Of a stretch of DNA of 64,000 nt, positions 51,258-59,900 are shown piece after piece; the stretch's first letter is position 1, and each line of letters opens with the position of its first letter. A program made the translations under genes and the position numbers. The notes below the pieces were generated by a model that was given only the letters and a program-made list of their open reading frames with translations, made no database searches and was not told the origin of the DNA. The stretch spans positions 1-64,000 of the forward strand of contig CAYLKO010000006.1 in the NCBI GenBank assembly GCA_964384525.1, in the 5' to 3' direction. The stretch comes from SHZI01 sp964384525. GTDB taxonomy: Bacteria; Pseudomonadota; Gammaproteobacteria; Steroidobacterales; GCA-2729495.

Positions 51258-51725
51258 GTGACTGACATCGCCATCAGGTACCTTGCAGATGTCCCTAGCG
51301 TTCTACCTGTCTTGCGCTGCTGGTTCGAGTCGGAGTGGCCCTCACACTATGGCGCCCTTGGACCGGGCAACGCTGAGGAGGACCTTCTTGCGTACGCCGA
51401 CCGGGGCCGCATTCCCTTCGGCCTGGTTGCGTTTCAGGACGACCAACCATGTGGCTTCATGGCACTCAAGCGCGAGTCATTCCCCTCTCACACGCATTTG
51501 TCGCCGTGGGCCGGTGCCGGGTACGTCAAGCCGATGCTGCGCCGGCAGGGTATCGGTGGCGCGCTGTTGCTCGCGCTGGAGCGCGAGGCTCGGGAACTCG
51601 GATGTGCTCACATCTATTGCGCCACGAGTTCATCGGAGTCGCTGTTGCAACGCTGCGGTTGGCAATTGCTGCAATCGGTGCAACAGGACGGCAGTCTGAT
51701 GAGCGTCTATGAGAAAGCGCTCTAA
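51258..51725 (+). CDS. GNAT family N-acetyltransferase
   Basis: 155 residues with the acetyl-CoA motif A RRQGIGGALLLALEREARELG (Q/RxxGxG/A) and C-terminal RCGWQLLQ typical of the fold. The N-terminus IAIRYLADVPSVLPVLRCWFESEW places it with aminoglycoside/amino-acid type acetyltransferases only loosely; no substrate can be assigned. It starts with GTG at 51258. Accessory-region gene between the toxin remnant and a lipoprotein. Confidence 0.85.
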   Translation: MTDIAIRYLADVPSVLPVLRCWFESEWPSHYGALGPGNAEEDLLAYADRGRIPFGLVAFQDDQPCGFMALKRESFPSHTHLSPWAGAGYVKPMLRRQGIGGALLLALEREARELGCAHIYCATSSSESLLQRCGWQLLQSVQQDGSLMSVYEKAL

Positions 51726-51884
51726 ACCGTTCATCGGGCGGACGCCATCAGCCAAGCCTGGCATCCCTGTGATCGCCCCTCACGTCAAGATTCAGCATCA
51801 TCCCGAAGCCACCGCACAATCGCAAAATGCGGTTATCCTGATACTAGGGCCAGTTCGAGCCGCTAATGGGGGGTACGTGCCGTG

Positions 51885-52454
51885 ATGAGAGCTTTCGCGC
51901 TTATTGGGGTTTTCGCCTTGACTGGCGGATGTGCTTTCACTTCGCACCAAGTGAACGTTGCCGTTAAACAACCAGCCACAGTCGGCTCAACCATCGAAAA
52001 GCCAACAACCGTCAGACTTAAAGTGGTAGACGAGCGAGACGACACAGATCTGGGGCATCGTGGGGCAGGTATTGCGGCTGCCAAAGTAACGGTAGATGGA
52101 CTGATGCCTTCGTTTACCACTGCTGTCGAAGAAGGATTCCGGAACAAGGGATACACGCTTTCGAATGCCCAAGGCAGTGCGGATGCGGATGTGCTGGTGG
52201 CCCTACGGGCTCTGAAGTTCGACGAGTCTGCTGGATTCTTCACCGTGGGGTCGGAAGCCACGGCAACAATACTCGTCGAAGCGCACCGAGGTTCAAACGA
52301 TTATAGAAATCAGTATCGCTCGTCAGACGAAGACCGCCAGGTCGCCATCTCGTTTGGCGGTGGTATCGACCAGCAGGTGAACCAGGTCCTGAACAACGCA
52401 CTTTCCCAGCTACTCAGTGACAGCAAGCTCGACACTTTTCTGGTGGGTCAGTAG
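51885..52454 (+). CDS. YajG family lipoprotein
   Basis: 189 residues with a signal and lipobox LTGGC (Cys at about residue 16), then FTSHQVNVAVKQPATVG and LKVVDERDDTDLGHRG, which match the YajG outer-membrane lipoprotein family of unknown function. The ATG at 51885 is chosen over the adjacent GTG. Its base composition is clearly less GC-rich than neighbours, suggesting acquisition. It converges with the hsdR remnant, 6 bp from its stop codon. Confidence 0.82.
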   Translation: MRAFALIGVFALTGGCAFTSHQVNVAVKQPATVGSTIEKPTTVRLKVVDERDDTDLGHRGAGIAAAKVTVDGLMPSFTTAVEEGFRNKGYTLSNAQGSADADVLVALRALKFDESAGFFTVGSEATATILVEAHRGSNDYRNQYRSSDEDRQVAISFGGGIDQQVNQVLNNALSQLLSDSKLDTFLVGQ

Positions 52455-52460
52455 GGCGCG

Positions 52461-52800
52461 TCAGGCCACCGCCCATTCCTCCGACAGCAGGGCGGCCTGC
52501 TCAAGCACGGTATCCGTCGCCTTCTCCTGCTTGTCCGGTGGGTAGCCGTAGCGGCGGAGGATGCGCTTGACCAGCACGCGCAGCTGAGCGCGGACGTTCT
52601 CGCGCAGCGTCCAGTCGATGGTGATGTTGGCGCGCACGGTTTTGACCAATTCCTGGGCAATGGCGCGCAGGGCGTCGTCACCGAGGATCTTGACGGCGCT
52701 GTCGTTGGTTTCCAGGGCATCGTAGAAGGCGAGTTCGTCTTCGGAGAGCTTCAGCGCGTCGCCGCGGTCAGCAGCCGAGAGTAGCCGCTGCAGCTCACTG
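52461..52800 (-). pseudogene. 3' remnant of a type I restriction enzyme R subunit (hsdR)
   Basis: Only the C-terminal end of HsdR remains: LKLSEDELAFYDALETNDSAV, DWTLRENVRAQLRVLVKRIL and YGYPPDKQEKATDTVLEQA are highly conserved in HsdR C-termini. Homology fades upstream of about 52800, where the frame continues with unrelated Pro/Arg-rich sequence, and no helicase or nuclease domain is present. No hsdM or hsdS is found nearby. It is the trace of a lost type I restriction-modification locus. Confidence 0.75.
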
Positions 52801-52980
52801 CCCAGCGCTAGGGCAGGCCGCGGCGGCAGCAATGCAGGCCTGATAGCTCGGACTGGGTGATGTAGCGTCCCGCTCTGTTCGAGGCTGCGCCGCCCGTGGC
52901 CATGCAAATGGCTGCCTTTCGTAAGGAGCTGGGATCGGTCCGTATGACAGAAGACAGCCGTCTTGCATTACTTTCCGGCT

Positions 52981-53025
52981 GATAACTACCAGCCCCGGTA
53001 CCGGACTCCCAACCTGGTAGTTATC
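52981..53025. repeat. REP-like palindrome, copy 2
   Basis: A 45-bp element bounded by GATAACTACCAG and CTGGTAGTTATC, a perfect 12-bp inverted repeat, with CCGGTACCGGACTCC in the middle. The same outer and central motifs occur in copies at 13.3 kb and 53.8 kb. Here it lies in an otherwise empty spacer of about 310 bp (52801-53113) between the hsdR remnant and the methyltransferase gene; nothing else recognisable is in that spacer. Confidence 0.82.
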
Positions 53026-53113
53026 CAGTCTCGTCAGCTACTCGACACTGTCATGACAGATCCGTACCACACCTAGGTTCCAGGCCCTCCGGCCCCCAAA
53101 CCCGCCAGTCCCG

Positions 53114-53722
53114 TCACCCTGCCTTCCGCGCCAGCATGGTCGCGAACTGCAACCGCATGCCGTTGTGCATGGTGCCGAGGTCTTCGTTGTACTTCACCAT
53201 CTCCCAGCCGTCGTAGGCGGCGCGGAGCTCGCCGGCGCCGAGGGTGAACGGGAAGTTCACGAGGCAGGGGTGTTCGTCGGTGTTCATGGCGCAAACGATC
53301 AGGTTGTAGCCGCCGGGGCTCGTGCACTTCTGCATGTCGGCGATGACCTGGTCGACCCGGCCCGGGTCGAGGAACATGAGCGTGACGGTGCAGGCGATGA
53401 AGTCGAAGGTGTCATCGAGGTGGGCCTGGTTGATGTCGTAGATGCGGGCATCGATGTTCCTGATCTGCTCCTCTGCGATGATCGATTGCAGCGTGGCGAT
53501 GGCGCCAGGGTTGCTGTCGACGGCGGTGACGTCGAAGCCGAGCCGGCTCAGGTAGAGCGCATTGCGTCCGGTGGAGCAGCCCATGTCGAGCGCCTTGCCA
53601 GGCTCGACGGTGCTGCAGGCCAGGACGACCTCGCTGTGGGGTGGGTTCAGGCCGAAGCGGGCGCCGTAGCTTTCTGGGCCAGTATCTGGGGCAGTATCGG
53701 GTGGTGAGGTTGTTGCGGTCAC
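53114..53722 (-). CDS. tehB: TehB-like SAM-dependent methyltransferase
   Basis: 202 residues from a GTG at 53722 preceded by GGAAGGA at 5 nt. Motif I is ALDMGCSTGRNALYLSRLG; later GGYNLIVCAMNTDEHPCLVNFPF and WEMVKYNEDLGTMH strongly resemble TehB (tellurite resistance methyltransferase), as does the ending LQFATMLARK. TehB volatilises or detoxifies tellurite and selenite in other bacteria; the actual substrate here is unproven and no tehA is nearby. The gene is bracketed by the palindromic repeats. Confidence 0.87.
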   Translation of the reverse strand: MTATTSPPDTAPDTGPESYGARFGLNPPHSEVVLACSTVEPGKALDMGCSTGRNALYLSRLGFDVTAVDSNPGAIATLQSIIAEEQIRNIDARIYDINQAHLDDTFDFIACTVTLMFLDPGRVDQVIADMQKCTSPGGYNLIVCAMNTDEHPCLVNFPFTLGAGELRAAYDGWEMVKYNEDLGTMHNGMRLQFATMLARKAG

Positions 53723-53783
53723 GTCAGTCCTTCCGGATATAAACGGAACCAGACTACAACAGCCACGCACCGGGTCCGCCAAC

Positions 53784-53888
53784 CCGGAAAACTACCAGGA
53801 TCGGTACCGGACTCCCAAACCTGCACGTATGCACGTGCAGACGAATAACTACCAGGCGGGGAGTCCGGTACCGATCCTGGTAGTTATT
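53784..53888. repeat. REP-like palindromes, copy 3 as an inverted pair
   Basis: A 27-bp arm (53790-53816, containing AACTACCAGGATCGGTACCG) is repeated in perfect reverse complement at 53859-53885. Between the arms sits an independent hairpin CTGCACGT-ATGC-ACGTGCAG (53821-53840). The right unit, 53844-53888, is by itself a 45-bp palindrome with AATAACTACCAG and CTGGTAGTTATT ends, like copy 2. The left unit lacks its own right half. The whole can fold into a long stem and resembles paired REP elements. Confidence 0.85.
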
Positions 53889-53916
53889 CGGTCTTGGCAG
53901 ATACTGAACAGTGTCA

Positions 53917-55176
53917 TTACACGCCCGCGCCATTCCTCAGGTCCGGCATGATGATGGCGCTGGGGCCACCGTCTGCTGTGGCGCAGTGGACGCGGTTGCG
54001 GCCGGCATTTTTGGCGGCGTAGAGGGCCTGGTCGGCGCGCTCGATGAGATCGGCCACGGACTCGCCGGGGCGGTACTCGGCGATGCCGATGGAGACCGTG
54101 ACCTGGTGGATCCCGGCGAAGGGCCGGCGGACCACGGCCTTGCGTACCCGCTCGGCACAGGGCAGGGCGCCGCGCATCGAAGTGCCGGGGAGCAGGATGA
54201 TGAATTCCTCGCCGCCGATTCGGCCCATGGCGCTGGGGCCTGGGCCGGCCAGATCCCCGGGACCGTCGTCGATGCGGGCCGGCTGGCCATTGCTGTTCAA
54301 CGTGTCCATTCGTCGCAACGCGCCGCGGACCCGCTGGGCGAAGGCGGTGAGCAGGCGGTCGCCGGTCTGGTGGCCGTAGCGGTCGTTCATGTTCTTGAAG
54401 TGATCGATGTCGAGCAGGCCGACGCACAGTGCATCCCCGGTGCGATCGGCCCGGGCCTTTTCACGGGCGACCATCTCGAGGATCGACTGCCGGCTCCAGG
54501 ACTGGGTGAGGGCGTCATGTTCGGCCTGGTGCCTGAGCACCGTGAGCTGCATCTGCAGCTCCGCGTTGTTGGACCTGAGCCGGCTGCTGGTCCGGTTGAG
54601 TTGCCAGGCCACCCGATAGAGCACGACCAGCGACGTGACGAGGACGGCGATCGGCAGCTGCACCGCCGCCGCCACCGTGGCGGCGTCGATGCCACCGCCG
54701 GCCGCCAGCACCAGCTGCTTCAGCAGCAGGCACACGGCCATCGCGGCGCCGGCACTGAACATCAGCCGCAGCAGGATGCGGGACGACACGGCCAGCATGG
54801 CGAGCGCAACCGCGCACAGCATCATGCCAACGGCGAGCAGGGAGCCGGCGCCTGACGCCGGCACGAACCACAGGTACAGGGTGGACCACACGATACCCAT
54901 CACCGCCTGCCCGGCGAGCAGGGTCGTGTGCGGCGGCTTTTCCGCTTCCGGCAGCCGATCGATCAGCCAGAAAAGGCCAATGGTGAGACCGGCGCCGAGG
55001 CTTAAGACCGCAGCCGCCAGCCCCGACAGCGGGGCCGCGCCCAGCATGCTGGCGACGGCGGCCACGGCCGCCCAGAGCGCATACAGGCCGGAGATCACCA
55101 CGGCTGGCGGCGAGCACACATCGTGGCCATCGCGCCGGTCGATACGGGTTGAACGGGAATGCATTGCCGGATCCAT
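53917..55176 (-). CDS. Membrane GGDEF protein with a 24-residue insertion beside the catalytic signature
   Basis: 419 residues from ATG 55176. An N-terminal membrane part with about six hydrophobic helices (about residues 27-180) is followed by a coiled segment (NRTSSRLRSNNAELQMQL) and a GGDEF domain with LLDIDHFKNMNDRYGHQTGD. The signature GRIGGEEF (321-325 for GGEEF) is complete, but residues 294-317, a Gly/Pro/Asp-rich stretch, are inserted between RRMDTL and GRIGG, splitting the usual RxxD-x5-GGEEF I-site spacing. Probably makes cyclic di-GMP but may lack ordinary product inhibition. Lies next to the palindrome pair. Confidence 0.88.
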   Translation of the reverse strand: MDPAMHSRSTRIDRRDGHDVCSPPAVVISGLYALWAAVAAVASMLGAAPLSGLAAAVLSLGAGLTIGLFWLIDRLPEAEKPPHTTLLAGQAVMGIVWSTLYLWFVPASGAGSLLAVGMMLCAVALAMLAVSSRILLRLMFSAGAAMAVCLLLKQLVLAAGGGIDAATVAAAVQLPIAVLVTSLVVLYRVAWQLNRTSSRLRSNNAELQMQLTVLRHQAEHDALTQSWSRQSILEMVAREKARADRTGDALCVGLLDIDHFKNMNDRYGHQTGDRLLTAFAQRVRGALRRMDTLNSNGQPARIDDGPGDLAGPGPSAMGRIGGEEFIILLPGTSMRGALPCAERVRKAVVRRPFAGIHQVTVSIGIAEYRPGESVADLIERADQALYAAKNAGRNRVHCATADGGPSAIIMPDLRNGAGV

Positions 55177-55372
55177 GGTGGCTGTCCGCTTCTTGTTGTT
55201 GTTTTGTCGGCTGGCCTGGCCGGTGCAAACGGCTGGTCGCCATGTTGTTCTGCGAAAGATGCTGGCACAGCGCACCCGGACAAACCGTGACCGGCGTCAG
55301 GGGAAATTTCTTGCCATAACGCCCGCGCGGCCGCCGTTCCCCCGGCATGCGGCTTTAGAATGACCGCCTCCC

Positions 55373-57304
55373 ATGAGCATCAGCACCACCAACACCAACC
55401 GGCACTTCGACGTGATCGTCGTGGGTGGCGGTCATGCCGGCACGGAGGCAGCCGCAGCCGCGGCCCGCATGGGCGCCCGCACGCTGCTGCTCACGCAGAA
55501 TCTGGAAACGATCGGCCAGATGAGCTGCAATCCCTCGATCGGCGGCATCGGCAAGGGCCATCTGGCCCGGGAAGTCGATGCGCTGGGCGGCATCATGGCG
55601 GTGGCGGCCGATCGTGCCGGCATTCATTTCCGCACGCTGAATGCCAGCAAGGGCCCGGCGGTGCGGGCCACCCGCGCACAGGCCGATCGCGCCCTGTACC
55701 GGCAGGCGGTGCGCGCGCTGCTCGATGCGGAGCCAAATCTGCTGCTCTTCCAGCAGGGTGTGGATGACCTGATCGTCGAAGGCGGGCGCGTGACCGGCGT
55801 GGTGACGCAGTCCGGCCTCGAGTTCACGGCGCGCGCGGTGGTGCTGACCGTCGGCACTTTTCTGGCCGGGCGGATCCATGTGGGGCTCAGCAGCCATGCC
55901 GGCGGTCGTGCCGGTGATCCGGCGTCCGTGGGTCTCGCGGCCCGGCTGCGCGAACTGCCCTTCGAGGTCGGCCGGCTCAAAACCGGCACGCCACCCCGCA
56001 TCGATGCGCGGACCGTGGATTTCAGCCAGCTCGTCCTGCAGCCCGGCGATACGCCGGAGCCGGTGTTTTCGTTCATCGGTCGCCGCGCGGATCATCCACG
56101 ACAGGTGCCGTGCCATATCACGCGCACCACGGCCGCCACCCACGACATCATCCGCGCCTCGCTCGATCAGTCGCCGATGTATGCCGGCGTCATCAAGGGT
56201 GTGGGGCCGCGCTACTGCCCGTCGGTGGAAGACAAGATCGTGCGCTTTGCCGACAAGACCTCGCACCAGATCTTTCTCGAGCCCGAAGGCCTGAACTCGA
56301 ACGAGCTTTATCCCAACGGCATCTCCACCAGCCTGCCTTTCGAGGTGCAGCAGGCGCTGGTGCAGACCATTCCCGGCCTGGAGAACGCCCACCTCACCCG
56401 GCCCGGCTATGCCATCGAGTACGATTTCTTCGATCCCCGCGGCCTCAAGCCGACGCTCGAAACCCGCAGCCTGGCGGGCCTGTGGTTTGCCGGTCAGATC
56501 AACGGCACCACGGGCTACGAAGAAGCCGCGGCCCAGGGGTTGGTGGCCGGCATCAATGCCGTGCTCAGCGTCCGCGGTGAGGCGGGCTGGTCGCCGCGCC
56601 GGGACGAGGCCTACATCGGCGTGCTGATCGACGATCTCATCACGCGCGGCACCATCGAGCCCTACCGGATGTTCACCAGTCGCGCCGAGCACCGCTTGCT
56701 GCTCCGGGAAGACAACGCCGACGCGCGCCTCACGCCGCTCGGCCGGCAGCTCAAGCTCGTGGATGAACACCGCTGGAGCCTGTTCAACACCAAGCAGGCG
56801 GCCATTGCCGCCGAGCGCGGGCGACTGCACGACATCGTGGTGCATCCGGCCGATGTCGCTGCCGCCCTGGCGGATGCCGGGCTGCCGGCACTGCGCCGCG
56901 AGCAGCGGGCGCTGGAACTCCTCCGGCGCCCGGATGTCGACTACCAGTGGCTGACGGCGCTGCCTGCCGTTGGCCCCAGAACCGCAGAGTCCGATGAATA
57001 CCCCGAACTCAGCGCCCAGATCGACGAGCAGGTGCTGATCGAGGTCCGTTATGCCGGCTATGTGCGCCGCCAGCAGGTGGAGATCGAGCGGCAGCGGGGC
57101 ACCGACGCCGTGAACCTGCCGGATGATCTGGACTACTCGATGATCCACGGACTGTCACAGGAGCTACGCCTGAAGCTGAGCGCCCAGCGCCCCGCGACCA
57201 TCGGCCACGCGAGCCGCATACCCGGCATCACGCCGGTGGCGGTCTCGCTGTTGCTGGTGCATCTCAAGAAGCGCCGCGTGAAAGCGCATGCCGGCGGCAG
57301 CTGA
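55373..57304 (+). CDS. mnmG: tRNA uridine 5-carboxymethylaminomethyl modification enzyme MnmG
   Basis: 643-residue FAD-dependent partner of MnmE. FAD motif VIVVGGGHAGTEAAAAAARMG, then MSCNPSIGGIGKGHLAREVDALGG, VLTVGTFLAGRIHVG, GRLKTGTPPRID and FAGQINGTTGYEEAAAQGL are all typical; the C-terminal SLLLVHLKKRR is normal. The 196-bp upstream spacer contains nothing evident apart from its promoter area. It is separated from mnmE by the accessory region rather than following it, and the next gene begins 17 bp inside its end. Confidence 0.97.
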   Translation: MSISTTNTNRHFDVIVVGGGHAGTEAAAAAARMGARTLLLTQNLETIGQMSCNPSIGGIGKGHLAREVDALGGIMAVAADRAGIHFRTLNASKGPAVRATRAQADRALYRQAVRALLDAEPNLLLFQQGVDDLIVEGGRVTGVVTQSGLEFTARAVVLTVGTFLAGRIHVGLSSHAGGRAGDPASVGLAARLRELPFEVGRLKTGTPPRIDARTVDFSQLVLQPGDTPEPVFSFIGRRADHPRQVPCHITRTTAATHDIIRASLDQSPMYAGVIKGVGPRYCPSVEDKIVRFADKTSHQIFLEPEGLNSNELYPNGISTSLPFEVQQALVQTIPGLENAHLTRPGYAIEYDFFDPRGLKPTLETRSLAGLWFAGQINGTTGYEEAAAQGLVAGINAVLSVRGEAGWSPRRDEAYIGVLIDDLITRGTIEPYRMFTSRAEHRLLLREDNADARLTPLGRQLKLVDEHRWSLFNTKQAAIAAERGRLHDIVVHPADVAAALADAGLPALRREQRALELLRRPDVDYQWLTALPAVGPRTAESDEYPELSAQIDEQVLIEVRYAGYVRRQQVEIERQRGTDAVNLPDDLDYSMIHGLSQELRLKLSAQRPATIGHASRIPGITPVAVSLLLVHLKKRRVKAHAGGS

Positions 57305-58973
57305 GGCCGTCCGGCAACGCGGTCCGCGGATCACCGCCGGGGTGGTTGCGGCGCTGGTCCTGCTGCTGGCCGGCTGCGGTCGCCCCGGCGCAGACAACCC
57401 GCAGTCCGTACCGGCCGCAGTCCACGTGGGCGGCGCGACGGGCCACGAACTCGCCGCCGAGCAGATCCTGCGCCGGGGCAATGGCGCGGAGCCGGAAACG
57501 CTGGATCCGCACCGCGCCGAGGGCGTGACCTCATCCAATGTGTTGCGGGATCTCTTCGAAGGGCTGGTCGCCGAAGCACCCGATGGCGCGCTGATTCCCG
57601 GCGCCGCGGAGAGCTGGACGATGAGCGACGATGGCCGCGTCTACACTTTCAAGCTGCGGGCCAACGGGCGCTGGAGCAATGGTGATCCGGTCACCGCCGA
57701 GGATTTTGTCTTCGGATTGAGGCGCAGCGCCGATCCCGCCACCTTGTCCGAGTACTCGGCCATCCTCTATCCCATCGAGAATGCCGAAGCGGTGGTGCAG
57801 GGCACGCTGCCGCCGGAGCGGCTCGGCGTCAAGGCGATCGACGCTCACACGCTGGAGTTGCGGCTGCATTCGCCGACGCCCTATCTGCTGGGCCTCCTCA
57901 CGCACTCCAGCACCTACCCGGTGCACCGGGCTTCCATCGAAAAGTATGGCACCCTCTTTGCGCGACCCGGCAATCTGGTGAGCAATGGCGCCTACAGCCT
58001 GAAGGCCTGGGTGGTGCAGTCCTACATCGAGCTGGCCCGCAATCCGTACTACTGGGACAACGCGGCCACGACCATCGATCAGGTCTGGTATTACCCGGTG
58101 GAGAATGCCGAGTCGGAGCTGAACCGGTATCGCGCCAACGAGTTCGACATGACGGAGACCGTACCCAACCGGCAGATTCCCTGGCTCCGGAAGAACCTGC
58201 CGACGGAGCTGCACATCGCGCCCTATCTCGGCAGCTATGTTTACGGCTTCAACACCACGCAGCCACCCTTCAAGGACAACATCCCGTTGCGCAAGGCGCT
58301 GGCCATGGCGCTGGATCGCGATGTGCTGGTGAACAAGATCACGGGCGCCGGTGAAATTCCGGCCTACGGCTGGGTGCCGCCGGTAACCGGTTATCACAGC
58401 CAGCAGCCGGCCTGGGCCAGCTGGACCCAGGAAGAGCGCAATGCCGAGGCGCGGCGGCAGTATGCCCTGGCGGGTTACTCGGCGGCGCACCCGCTCAAGG
58501 TCCAGCTGCTGTACAACACCGAGATCAACCACCGGCGCCTCGCCGTGGCCATGGCGGCGATGTGGCGTGATGTGCTGGGGGTGGAAACCGATATCCTGTC
58601 GCAGGAATGGCAGGTGTTTCTGCAGACCCGGCGCACCCGCATCGACACCCGGGTGTTCCGCTACGGCTGGATCGGCGATTACGATGATCCCTACACCTTT
58701 GCCGAGATCCTGCAGTCGCAACACGGACTGAACGACATGGGCTATGACAATCCGCATTACGATGCCTTGCTGGCGCAGGCCTCGCGGGAGGCGGATGCCA
58801 ATCTCCGGATGGCGTTGCTGGAAGAGGCCGAGCGCATGATGCTGGACGACATGCCGAACCTGCCGATCTACTTCTATGTAAGCAAGCAGATGGTGACGCC
58901 GTGGGTGGCGGGCTTCGAGAGCAACATCATGGATCGCCACTACAGCCGTCATCTCCGCATCCTCAAGCACTGA
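57288..58973 (+). CDS. Oligopeptide-binding lipoprotein (second Opp system)
   Basis: 561-residue SBP-5 protein with a signal peptide and lipobox LLAGC (about residues 25-29). GNGAEPETLDPHRAEGVTSSNVLRDLFEGL, YTFKLRANGRWSNGDPVTAEDFVF and the C-terminal region with YGWIGDYDDPYTF are typical of OppA/MppA peptide receptors. ATG 57288 overlaps the mnmG end by 17 bp. It heads a second complete peptide importer distinct from that at 13.3-19.6 kb; paralogy is evident but sequences differ considerably. Confidence 0.93.
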   Translation: MPAAAEAVRQRGPRITAGVVAALVLLLAGCGRPGADNPQSVPAAVHVGGATGHELAAEQILRRGNGAEPETLDPHRAEGVTSSNVLRDLFEGLVAEAPDGALIPGAAESWTMSDDGRVYTFKLRANGRWSNGDPVTAEDFVFGLRRSADPATLSEYSAILYPIENAEAVVQGTLPPERLGVKAIDAHTLELRLHSPTPYLLGLLTHSSTYPVHRASIEKYGTLFARPGNLVSNGAYSLKAWVVQSYIELARNPYYWDNAATTIDQVWYYPVENAESELNRYRANEFDMTETVPNRQIPWLRKNLPTELHIAPYLGSYVYGFNTTQPPFKDNIPLRKALAMALDRDVLVNKITGAGEIPAYGWVPPVTGYHSQQPAWASWTQEERNAEARRQYALAGYSAAHPLKVQLLYNTEINHRRLAVAMAAMWRDVLGVETDILSQEWQVFLQTRRTRIDTRVFRYGWIGDYDDPYTFAEILQSQHGLNDMGYDNPHYDALLAQASREADANLRMALLEEAERMMLDDMPNLPIYFYVSKQMVTPWVAGFESNIMDRHYSRHLRILKH

Positions 58974-58979
58974 CCGCCG

Positions 58980-59900
58980 GTGTTACGCCTTTTCCTGCGC
59001 CGGCTGCTCGAAGCCATTCCCACCCTCCTGATCCTCATCGCGCTGACTTTCTTCATGATGCGGATCGCGCCCGGCGGTCCTTTCGACAGCGAGAAGCGGT
59101 TGCCAGCGGAGGTGGAGGCGAACCTGCGGGTGGCCTATCACCTCGATGAGCCACTCCCCCAACAGTTCGGCCGCTATCTGTGGAATCTGGCCCAGGGGGA
59201 TTTCGGGCCGTCGTTCCAGTATCGCGATCGCACCGTGACGGAACTGATCGCCAGCGGTTTTCCGGTGTCGCTGAAGCTCGGCGGCTTCGCCATGCTGATT
59301 GCGCTGTTCGGCGGCGCCACGCTCGGCAGCATCGCCGCGCTCCGCCAGAACAAGGCGGCCGACTACGGCACGATGGCAGTCGCGATGACGGGCATCTCGG
59401 TGCCAAACTTCGTCATGGCGCCGCTCATGGTGCTCGCCTTTGCCGTGTATCTGGGCTGGCTGCCGGCCGGCGGGCTGGGCGACGCGGGCTGGCGCAACCT
59501 GCTGCTGCCGGTCATTGCGCTCGCCCTGCCCCAGGTGGCCTACATCGCACGGCTCACCCGCGGCAGCATGATCGAGGTCCTGCGCAGCAACTTCATCCGC
59601 ACTGCGCGGGCGCAGGGGCTGTCGACCCGGACGATCCTGCTGCGCCATGCCCTGAAGCCGGCGCTGGTGCCGGTCGTGTCCTATCTGGGTCCGGCGACCG
59701 CCGGCCTCATCACGGGCTCGGTCGTGATCGAACAGATTTTCGGCCTGCCGGGCCTCGGCCGCTACTTCGTGCAGGGCGCGCTCAATCGCGACTACACCCT
59801 CGTGCTGGGCATCGTGGTGTTCTACGGCGCCCTCATCATCCTCTTCAATTTCCTGGTCGACCTGCTCTACGGCTGGCTCGATCCGCGCAGCCGCGAATGA
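58980..59900 (+). CDS. Oligopeptide ABC transporter permease OppB (second system)
   Basis: 306-residue permease with six hydrophobic helices, starting with GTG at 58980. MLRLFLRRLLEAIPTLLILI, the OppB_N region YHLDEPLPQQFGRYLWNLAQGDFG, the EAA-type loop FIRTARAQGLSTRTILLRHALKP and the C-terminal GLPGLGRYFVQGAL identify OppB. It overlaps the following permease gene by 4 bp. Confidence 0.94.
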   Translation: MLRLFLRRLLEAIPTLLILIALTFFMMRIAPGGPFDSEKRLPAEVEANLRVAYHLDEPLPQQFGRYLWNLAQGDFGPSFQYRDRTVTELIASGFPVSLKLGGFAMLIALFGGATLGSIAALRQNKAADYGTMAVAMTGISVPNFVMAPLMVLAFAVYLGWLPAGGLGDAGWRNLLLPVIALALPQVAYIARLTRGSMIEVLRSNFIRTARAQGLSTRTILLRHALKPALVPVVSYLGPATAGLITGSVVIEQIFGLPGLGRYFVQGALNRDYTLVLGIVVFYGALIILFNFLVDLLYGWLDPRSRE

